Origin: JAABVY01 sp964496505
GTDB lineage: Bacteria > Zixibacteria > MSB-5A5 > JAABVY01
Length of the DNA: 64,000 bases
Direction: 5' to 3'
Assembly (NCBI GenBank): GCA_964496505.1
Contig: CAZBZV010000002.1
Coordinates: forward strand, 1 to 64,000
Shown here: in pieces, positions 43,199 to 52,590 of the stretch
Layout of the letters: each line of letters starts with the position of its first letter
Position numbering within the stretch: the stretch's first letter is position 1
Notes under the pieces: model-generated
What the model was told of the DNA's origin: nothing
Database searches by the model: none
The model's input: only the letters and a program-made list of their open reading frames with translations
Made by a program: the position numbers and the translations under genes

Positions 43199-46100
43199 TT
43201 ACTTGCTTCCGTTTCCATCCATACTGTAATCCATCTCAGCCATCTGTCTGTAGATATTCCATCTTCGATTGGCATCCTGCTGAGCGAGCTTCATCAACAT
43301 AGCCGCTCTTTCCGGATCAGAGACCTTCAGAGTTCGCCATCTGTTCTCGCCGTAAGCATATTCCTCATACGGGATCGAAGGCTCTTTGGAATCGAGCTGG
43401 AGAGGGTTCTTGCCCTGGTCCATCAGAGCCGGGTTGTAACGGTAAAGCATCCAGTGTCCCGATTTAACCGCTTTATCCATTTCAGAAAGACCGTTGATCA
43501 TATTGATACCGTGTGCGATGCAGTTGGCGTAAGCGATTATTATCGACGGACCGGGATAGGATTCGGCCTCCATGAAGGCTCTGACTGTCTGGTTATGACT
43601 GGCGCCCATCGCTACCTGAGCAATGTAAACATTTCCATACGCCATCAGCATCATTCCCAGATCTTTCTTGGCGCTGGGGCGTCCTGCAGCTGCAAACTGA
43701 GCAGTAGCTCCTCGCGGGGTAGCCTTGGACATCTGACCGCCAGTATTTGAATAAACTTCAGTATCCAGCACGAGGATATTTATGTCCCGTCCGGAAGCCA
43801 TAACATGATCCAGGCCGCCGTAGCCTATATCATAAGCCCAGCCGTCACCGCCGACAGCCCATACCGACTTCTTGACCAGATAATCTGCGATTGAGTCGAG
43901 AATCATAGCATCCTCGGTGTCCATGCCCTGAAGTTTCTTTCTCAGCGCTCCGATACGCTCACGCTGTTTATCGATTGCAACCGGATCGCTCTGGTCCGCA
44001 TTGGCAATTTCGTCATACATATCAGGTACGACTTTCTGCAAAAGCTCTCTGGCAAATTCGGACATTTTATCGGCGTTTAAGCGCATACCGAATGCGAACT
44101 CGGCATTATCCTCGAAAAGCGAATTTGACCAGGTCGGGCCCCTGCCGTCATCACGCTTGGTATACGGAGTTGTCGGCAGGTTGCCGCCATATATCGATGA
44201 GCATCCGGTAGCGTTGCCGATCAATGCCCGGTCACCGAACAACTGCGAGAGCAGTTTGACGTATGGTGTTTCACCGCAGCCTGAACATGCTCCCGAGAAC
44301 TCGAATAGCGGTCTGACAAACTGACTGCCCTTGACCGTCTTGATCTTATAGGTCGAGGGATCAGTCTCCGGCAGCTTCAGGAAGAAGTCCCAGTTTTCGG
44401 CTTCCTGCTTGCGCAGGGGCGCCTGGAGGGACATGTTGATCGCTTTCTTGTCGGTTTTCTTGCCATCGATCTTCTCGTAGGCGGGGCAGACCTGCACGCA
44501 CAGCTCGCATCCGGTACAATCCTCCGGTGCAATCTGAAGCGAGTAAACCTCGCCGTTCTTATAACCTTTGGCCTTGGCCGACTTAAATGTCTCCGGTGCA
44601 TCCTCAAGATGCTTGGGATCGTAAACCTTTGGCCGGATAGTGCCGTGAGGACAGACAATCGCACAGATATTACATTGTATGCAGATATCCGGCTCCCAGA
44701 CAGGAATGTCGACAGCGATATTGCGTTTCTCGTACTGAGTGGTTCCGGTCATATAGGCGCCGTCGAACGGGAAGGCCGAGACCGGGAGCTCATGGCCCTT
44801 GCCCCGGATGATTTCCGCCGTAACATTCTGCACGAACTCAGGCGCATATTCCGGCACCGTCGGAGGCATGCTGATTTCGCTGGTAACCTCTTTCGGATAA
44901 TCGACCTTGTGATAGTTCTTCAGAGCGGCGTCGACAGCGTCATAATTCATCTGCACGACCTTCTCGCCCTTACGGCCGTATGTCTTTTGAATTGCATCCT
45001 TAATAGCCTTAATCGCCTCATCCTTCGGAAGAATCTCGGTGATCGCGAAGAAAGCGGTCTGCATTATCATATTGATCCTGGCGCCCAGTCCAAGTTCTTT
45101 GGCCAGATCAATACCGTCTATAACATAGAAGTCCAGCTTCTTATCGATGATCTGCTGTTGTACTTCCTTAGGCATCTTGTCCCAGACGTCGTCCGGACCG
45201 TACATGCTGTTCAGCAGGAATGTACCGCCCTCGATAATATGCTCGAGCATATTGATCTTTTCGAGGAATGTGAAGTTATGACAGGCGATGAAATTCGCCT
45301 TGGTGATCAGGTAGGGACGCTGGATCTCATTGGGACCGAAGCGCACATGAGAAATTGTAATTGCCCCTGCTTTCTTTGAGTCGTAAACGAAATAACCCTG
45401 AGCGTAATAATCCGTATTTTCGCCAATGATCTTGATCGAGTTCTTGTTGGCGCCCACAGTACCGTCTGCACCCAAACCGTAAAACATACCGCGGAAAACA
45501 TCCTCGCCCTCGATATCGAAATCGGGATCGAAGTCGAGGCTGGTATTGGTAACGTCATCTTTAATGCCGATTGTGAAGTGATCCCTGGGATCGTCTTCCT
45601 TCAGGTTGTCGAGCACTGCCTTAGCCATTCCCGGATTGAATTCGGCCGAACCGAGACCATAACGTCCGCCCACGATAATCGGCCTCTCGTCGAATTTACT
45701 CCAGCCCTTATGCATTGCCTCAACGACTCCGGTCTGAATATCGGTGTAAAGCGGTTCGCCCACCGATCCGGCTTCCTTGGTTCTGTCCAGAACGGCGATC
45801 TTTTTGACCGTCGCGGGCAATGCCTCGGCCATAGCCTTGATCGAGAAGGGACGATAAAGACGTACTTTTATCAGACCGACCTTTTCGCCCTGCTCATTGA
45901 GGTAGTTAACGGTCTCATGCATAGTCTCCGAGCCGGTACCCATCATGAATACTACCCGCTCGGCTTCGGGATGTCCGAAGTAATCGAATAATTTGTATTG
46001 CCGTCCGACTATCTTGGCGAATTTATCCATCTCTTCCTGAACTATATCAGGGGCGGCATCATAATATTTATTTACTGTCTCACGGGATGCGAAGAAGACA

Positions 46101-46780
46101 TCGGGATTTTGAGAAGTGCCCTTCAAGACCGGATGCTCCGGATTCATGGCTCTATCCCGGTGTTTTTTGATATATTCGTACGGCAGCATCGCCCGCATAT
46201 CATCAAAGGCTATTTCCTCGACCTTGGAAATCTCGTGAGAAGTTCTGAAACCATCGAAGAAATGCACGAACGGTATCAGGCTCCTGAGTGAAGCCGCCTG
46301 GGTTATGAGCGCCAGATCCATGACTTCCTGCACTGAACCTGATGCCATCAGGCCGAACCCGGTGGAACGGGTGGCCATAACATCCGAGTGATCTCCAAAT
46401 ATCGAGAGAGCATGTGTTGCAACCGCACGCGCCGAAACATGAAATACAACCGGAGTGAGCTCACCGGCTATCTTAAACATATTCGGTATCATCAGAAGAA
46501 GCCCCTGTGAAGCGGTAAAGGTGGTAGTAAGAGCGCCGGTTGTAATAGCGCCGTGCACAGCGCCGGAGGCTCCGCCCTCGGACTGCATCTCAACCACAGT
46601 CGGTATCGTTCCCCAGACATTTCTCTCGCCTGCGGCGGATTTGGCATCGGCCATCTCACCCATATTCGAAGAAGGCGTAATCGGATATATAGCAATTACC
46701 TCATTTGTCGCATGAGCCACATAAGCGGCGGCGGTGTTGCCGTCGATAGTGACCATCCTGCGCTTTTTATCAGAAGACAT
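43199..46780 (-). CDS. nifJ: Pyruvate:ferredoxin (flavodoxin) oxidoreductase
   Basis: 1193-residue single-chain enzyme oxidising pyruvate to acetyl-CoA and CO2 with reduction of ferredoxin. Domains in order: N-terminal pyrimidine-binding domain (TIDGNTAAAYVAHA, IYPITPSS), central region, two 4Fe-4S motifs (CIQCNICAIVCP and CTGCELCVQVCP), and a C-terminal TPP domain (GGDGWAYDIGYGG, DTEVYSNTGGQMSKATP) with extra Cys (CSGCGETPYVKL). The ATG at 46780 is chosen because GGAG lies 6 nt before it and it places MVTIDGNTA near the N-terminus; an in-frame ATG at 46819 has no good RBS. Suggests fermentative or anaerobic metabolism. Confidence 0.95.
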   Translation of the reverse strand: MSSDKKRRMVTIDGNTAAAYVAHATNEVIAIYPITPSSNMGEMADAKSAAGERNVWGTIPTVVEMQSEGGASGAVHGAITTGALTTTFTASQGLLLMIPNMFKIAGELTPVVFHVSARAVATHALSIFGDHSDVMATRSTGFGLMASGSVQEVMDLALITQAASLRSLIPFVHFFDGFRTSHEISKVEEIAFDDMRAMLPYEYIKKHRDRAMNPEHPVLKGTSQNPDVFFASRETVNKYYDAAPDIVQEEMDKFAKIVGRQYKLFDYFGHPEAERVVFMMGTGSETMHETVNYLNEQGEKVGLIKVRLYRPFSIKAMAEALPATVKKIAVLDRTKEAGSVGEPLYTDIQTGVVEAMHKGWSKFDERPIIVGGRYGLGSAEFNPGMAKAVLDNLKEDDPRDHFTIGIKDDVTNTSLDFDPDFDIEGEDVFRGMFYGLGADGTVGANKNSIKIIGENTDYYAQGYFVYDSKKAGAITISHVRFGPNEIQRPYLITKANFIACHNFTFLEKINMLEHIIEGGTFLLNSMYGPDDVWDKMPKEVQQQIIDKKLDFYVIDGIDLAKELGLGARINMIMQTAFFAITEILPKDEAIKAIKDAIQKTYGRKGEKVVQMNYDAVDAALKNYHKVDYPKEVTSEISMPPTVPEYAPEFVQNVTAEIIRGKGHELPVSAFPFDGAYMTGTTQYEKRNIAVDIPVWEPDICIQCNICAIVCPHGTIRPKVYDPKHLEDAPETFKSAKAKGYKNGEVYSLQIAPEDCTGCELCVQVCPAYEKIDGKKTDKKAINMSLQAPLRKQEAENWDFFLKLPETDPSTYKIKTVKGSQFVRPLFEFSGACSGCGETPYVKLLSQLFGDRALIGNATGCSSIYGGNLPTTPYTKRDDGRGPTWSNSLFEDNAEFAFGMRLNADKMSEFARELLQKVVPDMYDEIANADQSDPVAIDKQRERIGALRKKLQGMDTEDAMILDSIADYLVKKSVWAVGGDGWAYDIGYGGLDHVMASGRDINILVLDTEVYSNTGGQMSKATPRGATAQFAAAGRPSAKKDLGMMLMAYGNVYIAQVAMGASHNQTVRAFMEAESYPGPSIIIAYANCIAHGINMINGLSEMDKAVKSGHWMLYRYNPALMDQGKNPLQLDSKEPSIPYEEYAYGENRWRTLKVSDPERAAMLMKLAQQDANRRWNIYRQMAEMDYSMDGNGSK

Positions 46781-46847
46781 CGCCTGCTCCAATTCTTTTG
46801 CTTTTGTTTCTGAATCCATATATTAACTCTTTCTGTTTATAATCCTC

Positions 46848-46876
46848 AATTAAAGCCCTTCATATTTGCTTGTCAA
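46848..46876 (-). promoter_or_regulatory. Candidate promoter of nifJ
   Basis: Minus strand: TTGACA (46876-46871), 17-bp spacer, TTAATT (46853-46848), in the gap between dcd and nifJ. Confidence 0.4.
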
Positions 46877-46888
46877 CTTTATACGTTA

Positions 46889-47443
46889 TTAAAGCCGTGG
46901 AAGAGTAATATTAACCTGCTTTTGGTATTTTCCCTTTTTGTCTTTATACGAAGTTTCGCATACCTCATCGGCTTCGAGGAAGATTATCTGAGCGATCCCC
47001 TCATTGGCATAGATTTTGGCCGGAAGGGGGGTGGTATTGGATATTTCGAGAGTTGCATGCCCTTCCCATTCCGGTTCGAAAGGTGTCACATTAACAATAA
47101 TTCCGCAGCGTGCATATGTCGATTTTCCCAGACAAAGGGTCAGGATGTTGCGCGGTATCTTGAAATATTCTACCGTGCGTGCCAGAGCAAATGAGTTGGG
47201 TGGCACAAGTATCGATTTGGCCTTAATGCTCTTGAGCATGTTATTGGTGAATTTCTTGGGATCGACAATATCTGAATTGACATTGGTGAAAATCAAAAAT
47301 TCATCAGATACCCGAATATCATATCCGTATGACGACAGGCCGTAGGAAATTTTATTATTGCGAATTTGTTTGCTGGAAAAAGGTTTTATCATGCCCTCTT
47401 TTTTGGCCATCTTCCTGATCCATGTGTCAGATTTAATCGGCAT
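46889..47443 (-). CDS. dcd: dCTP deaminase
   Basis: 184 residues. Family motifs SSYGYDIRVSDEF and GKSTYARCGIIVNVTPFEP are intact, followed by EGHATLEISNTT with the catalytic Glu and the Arg/Ser that contact nucleotide. It converts dCTP to dUTP on the route to dTTP. RBS GGAGGAAT precedes the ATG. Lies 52 nt downstream of the Rrf2 gene and may share its transcript. Confidence 0.9.
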   Translation of the reverse strand: MPIKSDTWIRKMAKKEGMIKPFSSKQIRNNKISYGLSSYGYDIRVSDEFLIFTNVNSDIVDPKKFTNNMLKSIKAKSILVPPNSFALARTVEYFKIPRNILTLCLGKSTYARCGIIVNVTPFEPEWEGHATLEISNTTPLPAKIYANEGIAQIIFLEADEVCETSYKDKKGKYQKQVNITLPRL

Positions 47444-47495
47444 ATTCCTCCAATAGATTTTTAGGTAGTTATGGTTTTGCGTCCTGAGGATAATA

Positions 47496-47930
47496 CTATT
47501 TCAAATCCGATATCAATTCAGGATTCTGCTTCCATTTCAGCATATCTGCCAGAGTGTATTTCTGGAATTGATCCAGGATGCAGGTAAGAGTCAGCTTCAG
47601 AAGATGTCTTACCGGGCAGTTGGCACTCTTGTCGCATTCCCGGTGGTCATGAATGCATTTCGCCAGAAAATAAGGTCCCTGAATTGTTTCTACCAGTTCT
47701 CTTACGGTGATATCCTCGGGCGCTCTGGCAAGCGTGAATCCGCCTTTTACACCCCGATGCGATTTCACTATCCCCGCTTTGGAAAGGGACTGGAAAATCT
47801 TGGCCAGGAATTTCTCCGGCACATCCTGTTCTCTGGAAACCTCTGATAAAGGCACAACACGGCCGTTATCCTGTTCGGCCAGATAAAGCACTCCGTACAG
47901 ACCGTAATCTTCAGCTTTAGTAAATCTCAT
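47496..47930 (-). CDS. Rrf2-family transcriptional regulator (Fe-S type)
   Basis: 144 residues: winged-helix N-terminus (MRFTKAEDYGLYGVLYLA, GGFTLARAPEDITV) and a three-cysteine segment AKCIHDHRECDKSANCPVR, the cluster-binding pattern of IscR/NsrR-like members. It probably senses iron-sulfur status, redox state or nitric oxide. It is divergent from the FAD/Fe-S oxidoreductase gene, and both promoters lie in a shared AT-rich gap containing an inverted repeat, so autoregulation and control of the neighbour are likely. Confidence 0.88.
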   Translation of the reverse strand: MRFTKAEDYGLYGVLYLAEQDNGRVVPLSEVSREQDVPEKFLAKIFQSLSKAGIVKSHRGVKGGFTLARAPEDITVRELVETIQGPYFLAKCIHDHRECDKSANCPVRHLLKLTLTCILDQFQKYTLADMLKWKQNPELISDLK

Positions 47931-48014
47931 AAATTCCCCTAACCCAATGGCTGCCTTAACGGCACGTTGTCATAAATTTAATTCACAAAAATACGAATCG
48001 CACTTGCAAAATTG

Positions 48015-48044
48015 TTGAGTAAATTTATATTCTATTCGACTCAA
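48015..48044. promoter_or_regulatory. Candidate Rrf2 operator
   Basis: TTGAGT (48015-48020) and ACTCAA (48039-48044) form an inverted repeat that overlaps the -10 and the spacer of the Rrf2 promoter. A second, shorter pair TTGAC/GTCAA lies at 48067-48085. Confidence 0.45.
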
Positions 48045-48050
48045 ATGCAA
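48022..48050 (-). promoter_or_regulatory. Candidate promoter of the Rrf2 gene
   Basis: Minus strand: TTGCAT (48050-48045), 17-bp spacer, TAAATT (48027-48022). Same hexamers as the divergent promoter. Confidence 0.45.
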
Positions 48051-48135
48051 ATAAAGAATATATATTTTGACTTGTTTTGTGTCAAGAAAATGTTTGATAA
48101 TTCTTTCACAAACATTTCTTTCTATTTTATTGAAA

Positions 48136-48164
48136 TTGCATTAGTTAAAGATATTTCATAAATT
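48136..48164 (+). promoter_or_regulatory. Candidate promoter of the FAD/Fe-S oxidoreductase gene
   Basis: TTGCAT (48136-48141), 17-bp spacer, TAAATT (48159-48164); leader of about 23 nt without a clear RBS. Confidence 0.4.
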
Positions 48165-48193
48165 TAATTCATATATTATACGTATTCTTTTAA

Positions 48194-50935
48194 ATGAAGC
48201 GCAAAATCAGAAATCAGCTTAAATCGATAATCGGCGCGGGCAATGTTCTGACCTCAAAGGCCGAGCTGGAAGCTTATGCCTCTGACGCTTCGATTTACAA
48301 AGCCTATCCGCAGGCAATTATCACCCCGGAAACTTACAGGCAGCTTAGAAATACCGTTAATATATTACGGCAGAACGGTTTAATGATTACGCCTCGGGGC
48401 GGCGGATCGGGCCTGGCCGGAGGCGCGGTTTCGGAAAATATTATAATCGACTTCTCTAAATTGAACCGGGTTCTCTCCTGTGATATACACGGCAAAACCG
48501 TCAAGGTCGAATGCGGCATTGTTTACGATCGCTTAAACCGTTATCTTGCAAATAAGGGGCTATTTTTTCCACCCGATCCATCCTCCGGAGATACCTGTCA
48601 AATAGGAGGCATGCTGGGCAACAACTCCTCCGGCGCAAGGTCTGTCAAGTACGGCACAACCCGCAAATATGTGGAAGAACTGCACGTTATACTGCCAGAT
48701 GGCCGCGATATGATTGCGCGTGATTTAAAGGTCGATTCGAAAGGGCTGGAGAGATTCTTTTCGAAATATCCGGAATTCGAAAATATTTATCGGTTAATTT
48801 CCGGCAACCGCGATGAAATCCTCAAGGCTTATCCCAATCTCAGGAAAAATGTCTGCGGGTATGATTTAAAGACCATGGCAGAGAAGCTGGATCAGGGAAT
48901 TTTCGCAGTGCCTCAGCTTTTTATCGGCTCCGAAGGCACTTTGGGACTTTTCGTATCGGCGAAGCTCCGGCTTCTGCCACTTCCCAAGGACAAGCTTACC
49001 TCATTGATTCTTTTTGAGAAACTGAATCAGGTGGGTGATGCCACTCTCGATTTCCTGAATCTGGAGCCGGCCGGACTGGAGCTTATTGACGGCAACACGC
49101 TCGATTTGATCGGCCGCGAGCGCTTCGACCTGCCGCCCTCGGCTGAAGCAATACTGATAGTGGAATTCGACGATCCGCCTTTTGATGAGAAGGTGGCAGG
49201 CTTAAAGGAATATCTGCGGAAATATAAGCTTTCAAGCGATCCAATTTTCGAGACTGATCCCAAAAAGCAGTCGGCCCTGTGGGGCGCACGTAAAGCAATT
49301 GTACCAACTTTATACAGGCTGGACGAAAATGCCCGGCCCTGGGGATTTATCGAGGACGCCGCAATACCGTCAGAAAAAATGCCGGATTTTATCCGCTTTT
49401 TAAACGGCCTTTTTGAGGAAAACGGCCTCACATGCGGTATATTCGGTCATATCGGCGATGGCAACCTGCATGTCCGCCCGGCCGTCAATCTCGCCTCAGA
49501 GGGCGGCCAGAAGCTCGCCAGAAGCCTTTTTGACCGTGTCTATGACAAAATATTCGAGCTGGGCGGCTCCGCCACGGCTGAACACGGCGACGGCCATCTG
49601 CGGGCCGAGGTCATACACAAAATGTATGGTGATAAAATCTATGACCTATTTTTGCGAATCAAGGAGCAACTCGATCCCGATTCGAAACTCAATCCCGAAG
49701 TGCTATTATCCAAACGAGATTTTCTTCAAAATGTTGATATAGAGAAAGTGGTGCGGGAATGCGCCGCCTGCGGTAAGTGCAATAACTACTGCCCCAGTTT
49801 CGAGGTCTATAAGAGCGAAAATATGGCTGCGCGGGGATGGGTGCGGGTTATGCTTTCGGAAAATTTCAACCGCCGCGATGCGGCCAGAGAACTTGAAGGA
49901 TGTCTAAATTGCAAATCCTGCTTTATTGTCTGTCCTGCCGGTGTCGATGTCTCCCGTTATGTCACTCAGCGCCGCCACGAGCATCCCACATTCTGGGGCA
50001 AGCGGATATTCGGGCTGATGCGAAATCAGAAGCGCTTTGAATATCTGGCCAGGTTCAACGGCAGAATCCTGCGTCTTCTTGATAACAAAGCGATGCGCCC
50101 GCTTCTGGAACTGGGCTCCGCGCCGTTTGCAAAGGTCGACCGCAAAAGACTGCTGCCGACATTCGCGAAAAAGACTCTTCGTCAAAAATATTCGCATCTT
50201 ACAGGTGATAACGGGGGAGAGGTTGCTTATTTCTACGGCTGCGCGGATAATCTTCTGGAATCAAACACAGGATCATCGCTGATAAATGTTCTCGAAAAAC
50301 ATGGGTTCAAGGTCTCTCTGCCAGAGCAAAAATGCTGCGGTATGCCCCAGCAGACCTATGGATTTTTCGACTATGAAAAGGAAAATGCTATATATAATCT
50401 GGAATCTCTGGACCGCTATAAATATATAGTCTTTAGCTGTGCCACCTGCCTGGGTCAGGTGCTTTCATATCCGCATCTATTTAAAGAGGGCGACCGATAT
50501 TACGATACAGCCAAATCCGTGGCCTCGAAATGTTATGATATCTCGGAATTCATTTTACGCTTTGTCGATTTGAAATTCTCAGGCAATGGCCTGCCGCGCC
50601 GGAGAATTACTTTCCATCAACCCTGCCATCTGCGTGAAGCCGGGCGCCAGGACCAGGCCGAAGAGCTTTTGAAAAATCTACCGGGTATGCAGTATTTGCC
50701 TATGGAAGATGCTGATTTCTGCTGTGGATCGGCAGGCACCTACAGTATATTCCATTATGAAAATTCGATGAAGATTTTTGACCGCAAGAAGCGGGCGGTT
50801 GAAAAGATCAATCCGGATCTGATTTTAACCAACTGCCCCACCTGCATTCTGCAATTTCAGGACGGCCTCAAATCGCGTCAGATTGCCCGCCATTCGGTGG
50901 AACTGATAAACCGTCTCTGTGTTGTGGATGAATAA
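48194..50935 (+). CDS. GlcD-like FAD dehydrogenase fused to GlpC-like Fe-S subunit
   Basis: 913 residues. FAD-binding-4 domain (about 35-215; PRGGGSGLAGGAV, GNNSSGARSVKYGTT), FAD-oxidase C-terminal domain to about 510 (GHIGDGNLHVRP, TAEHGDGHLRAEV), two 4Fe-4S motifs (CAACGKCNNYCP and CLNCKSCFIVCP, about 524-580) and two CCG domains (CCGMPQ, CCGSAGTY). Such fusions oxidise D-2-hydroxyacids (D-lactate, glycolate) and pass electrons through the clusters; the exact substrate cannot be read. Divergent from the Fe-S regulator. No RBS visible. Confidence 0.85.
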   Translation: MKRKIRNQLKSIIGAGNVLTSKAELEAYASDASIYKAYPQAIITPETYRQLRNTVNILRQNGLMITPRGGGSGLAGGAVSENIIIDFSKLNRVLSCDIHGKTVKVECGIVYDRLNRYLANKGLFFPPDPSSGDTCQIGGMLGNNSSGARSVKYGTTRKYVEELHVILPDGRDMIARDLKVDSKGLERFFSKYPEFENIYRLISGNRDEILKAYPNLRKNVCGYDLKTMAEKLDQGIFAVPQLFIGSEGTLGLFVSAKLRLLPLPKDKLTSLILFEKLNQVGDATLDFLNLEPAGLELIDGNTLDLIGRERFDLPPSAEAILIVEFDDPPFDEKVAGLKEYLRKYKLSSDPIFETDPKKQSALWGARKAIVPTLYRLDENARPWGFIEDAAIPSEKMPDFIRFLNGLFEENGLTCGIFGHIGDGNLHVRPAVNLASEGGQKLARSLFDRVYDKIFELGGSATAEHGDGHLRAEVIHKMYGDKIYDLFLRIKEQLDPDSKLNPEVLLSKRDFLQNVDIEKVVRECAACGKCNNYCPSFEVYKSENMAARGWVRVMLSENFNRRDAARELEGCLNCKSCFIVCPAGVDVSRYVTQRRHEHPTFWGKRIFGLMRNQKRFEYLARFNGRILRLLDNKAMRPLLELGSAPFAKVDRKRLLPTFAKKTLRQKYSHLTGDNGGEVAYFYGCADNLLESNTGSSLINVLEKHGFKVSLPEQKCCGMPQQTYGFFDYEKENAIYNLESLDRYKYIVFSCATCLGQVLSYPHLFKEGDRYYDTAKSVASKCYDISEFILRFVDLKFSGNGLPRRRITFHQPCHLREAGRQDQAEELLKNLPGMQYLPMEDADFCCGSAGTYSIFHYENSMKIFDRKKRAVEKINPDLILTNCPTCILQFQDGLKSRQIARHSVELINRLCVVDE

Positions 50936-50950
50936 ATAAAAGGAGGATGG

Positions 50951-51499
50951 ATGAGCGAGGAGAAACAGGAAACCAGAGGACTGGTGATCGTATATACCGG
51001 GCACGGCAAAGGCAAAACCACGGCCGCGCTGGGGATGTGCATTCGCGCGGCTGGATACGAGAAAAAGGTGAGAATTATTCAGTTTATCAAGGGCACCTGG
51101 AAATACGGAGAGATGGACGGCATCAAACTGCTCAAGCCGTATGTCGAGATGGAACAACGCGGCAAGGGCTTTGTGGGAATCGTTGACGACAAAGAGGATA
51201 TCTCCACACACATTCGCGCCGCCGAGGAAGCCCTTGAGTATTCTCGCGAAGCTATGGAATCCGGCAAGTATGATCATCTGATTCTGGATGAGATAAATGT
51301 GGCACTGAATCTGAACCTTATCAAGGTTGAAGATGTTCTCCAGCTGATTAAAGATAAACCCGAGGAGCTTCACTTGATCCTTACCGGGCGCGACGCTCCC
51401 CAGGAGCTGATAGATGCGGCGGATTTGGTAACCGAGATGCGTGAGATAAAACATCCTTTCCAGAAGGGAATAATGGCTCAGCAGGGTGTTGACTATTGA
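50951..51499 (+). CDS. cobO: Cob(I)yrinic acid a,c-diamide adenosyltransferase
   Basis: 182 residues with the BtuR/CobO P-loop GHGKGKTTAALG near residue 18, IIQFIKGTWKYGE and the acidic motif LDEINVAL. It adenosylates corrinoids from ATP. AAAAGGAGG precedes the ATG. It starts 15 nt after the oxidoreductase stop and is likely in the same transcript. Presence of adenosylcobalamin-dependent metabolism is implied. Confidence 0.9.
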   Translation: MSEEKQETRGLVIVYTGHGKGKTTAALGMCIRAAGYEKKVRIIQFIKGTWKYGEMDGIKLLKPYVEMEQRGKGFVGIVDDKEDISTHIRAAEEALEYSREAMESGKYDHLILDEINVALNLNLIKVEDVLQLIKDKPEELHLILTGRDAPQELIDAADLVTEMREIKHPFQKGIMAQQGVDY

Positions 51500-51564
51500 T
51501 TTTACAATCTGAGTATGTATATTTAGCCAGAGAATTTCTGAGAATGCAGTAAGGAGATGGTTAA

Positions 51565-52509
51565 ATGAGTGTTGACTACGATATTATCATAATCGGCGGC
51601 GGACCCGGCGGACTTACGGCCGGTCTTTATGCCGCTCGTGCCAATATGAATGCGGTGCTACTTGAGAAAGCCCTTCCGGGCGGACAGATCGCGAATACAC
51701 ATGAGGTCGAGGACTATCCCGGATTCGAGCATATAGGCGGCCCCGAGCTTGCCTCCAAAATGGAAAATCATGCCAAAAAATTCGGTCTGGAGGTAAAGAC
51801 AACCGGAGCTGAGGAAGTCTGGTGCGAGGGGGATGAGCGCGTGGTCAAGACATCTGACGGCCAGGAGCTGCGAGCCTATGCCATTATTCTGGCTACTGGC
51901 GGGTCGCCCAATCTGCTTCACGTTCCGGGTGAAAAGGAACTCTCCGGACTGGGAGTATCTTACTGTGCAATTTGTGACGGAGCATTCTTCAAAGATCAGG
52001 TAATTGTGGTTGTGGGCGGCGGAGACGCCGCGGTCGAGGAAGGAATGTTTCTGACCAGATTCGGATCGAAGGTCATTATTATCCATCGCCGCGACGAGCT
52101 TCGTGCGGCCAAGATCATTCAGAAGCGCGCATTCGCGAATCCCAAAATCGAATTCGTATGGGATTCTGTCGTGGAAAAGATTAACGGTGATCAGAAAGTA
52201 AATTCGGTCTCAGTGAAAAATGTCAAGACCGGCGAAACCTCACAGATTGACTGCGGAGCTGTATTTATTTTTATCGGCTTCAAGCCCAACAGCGATCTGG
52301 TACGTGAGGAGATGAAGAAGGATGAAACCGGTTATATAATCACCGACACCAGTATGCAAACCTCGGTGCCGGGAATTTATGCCTGCGGGGATGTGCGACA
52401 TCAGCTCGTTAAGCAGATTACCAATGCGGTAGGTGATGCTACCACTGCGGCGGTTGCGGCCGAAAAATATATAGAGACGATTCACGATAAGGAACTTATC
52501 AATCAATAA
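51565..52509 (+). CDS. trxB: Thioredoxin reductase
   Basis: 314 residues. FAD-binding GGGPGGLTAGLYAAR at the N-terminus, redox-active C134-A-I-C137 in SYCAICDGAFF, the NAD(P)H motif VVGGGDAAVEEG, and the closing FAD motif YACGDVRH. It reduces thioredoxin in the cytoplasm. AAGGAGA precedes the ATG by 9 nt. A long perfect hairpin follows. Confidence 0.93.
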   Translation: MSVDYDIIIIGGGPGGLTAGLYAARANMNAVLLEKALPGGQIANTHEVEDYPGFEHIGGPELASKMENHAKKFGLEVKTTGAEEVWCEGDERVVKTSDGQELRAYAIILATGGSPNLLHVPGEKELSGLGVSYCAICDGAFFKDQVIVVVGGGDAAVEEGMFLTRFGSKVIIIHRRDELRAAKIIQKRAFANPKIEFVWDSVVEKINGDQKVNSVSVKNVKTGETSQIDCGAVFIFIGFKPNSDLVREEMKKDETGYIITDTSMQTSVPGIYACGDVRHQLVKQITNAVGDATTAAVAAEKYIETIHDKELINQ

Positions 52510-52534
52510 GTCTTTGTAAAATTATGAGAATATA

Positions 52535-52568
52535 TTTGCGCCGGAAGAGGATTCCGGCGCAAATTTTT
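52535..52568 (+). terminator. Rho-independent terminator between trxB and lipA
   Basis: TTTGCGCCGGAA (52535-52546) pairs perfectly with TTCCGGCGCAAA (52552-52563) around GAGGA, then five T. It ends only 22 nt before the lipA start. Confidence 0.88.
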
Positions 52569-52590
52569 GCTGATTGGATTCAAAAAGGAT

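Noticed and set aside
44609..45379. 256-codon open frame antisense to nifJ, and similar ones at 56166-56867 and 58621-59382
   Set aside because: They lie inside well-supported genes on the other strand and match no family.
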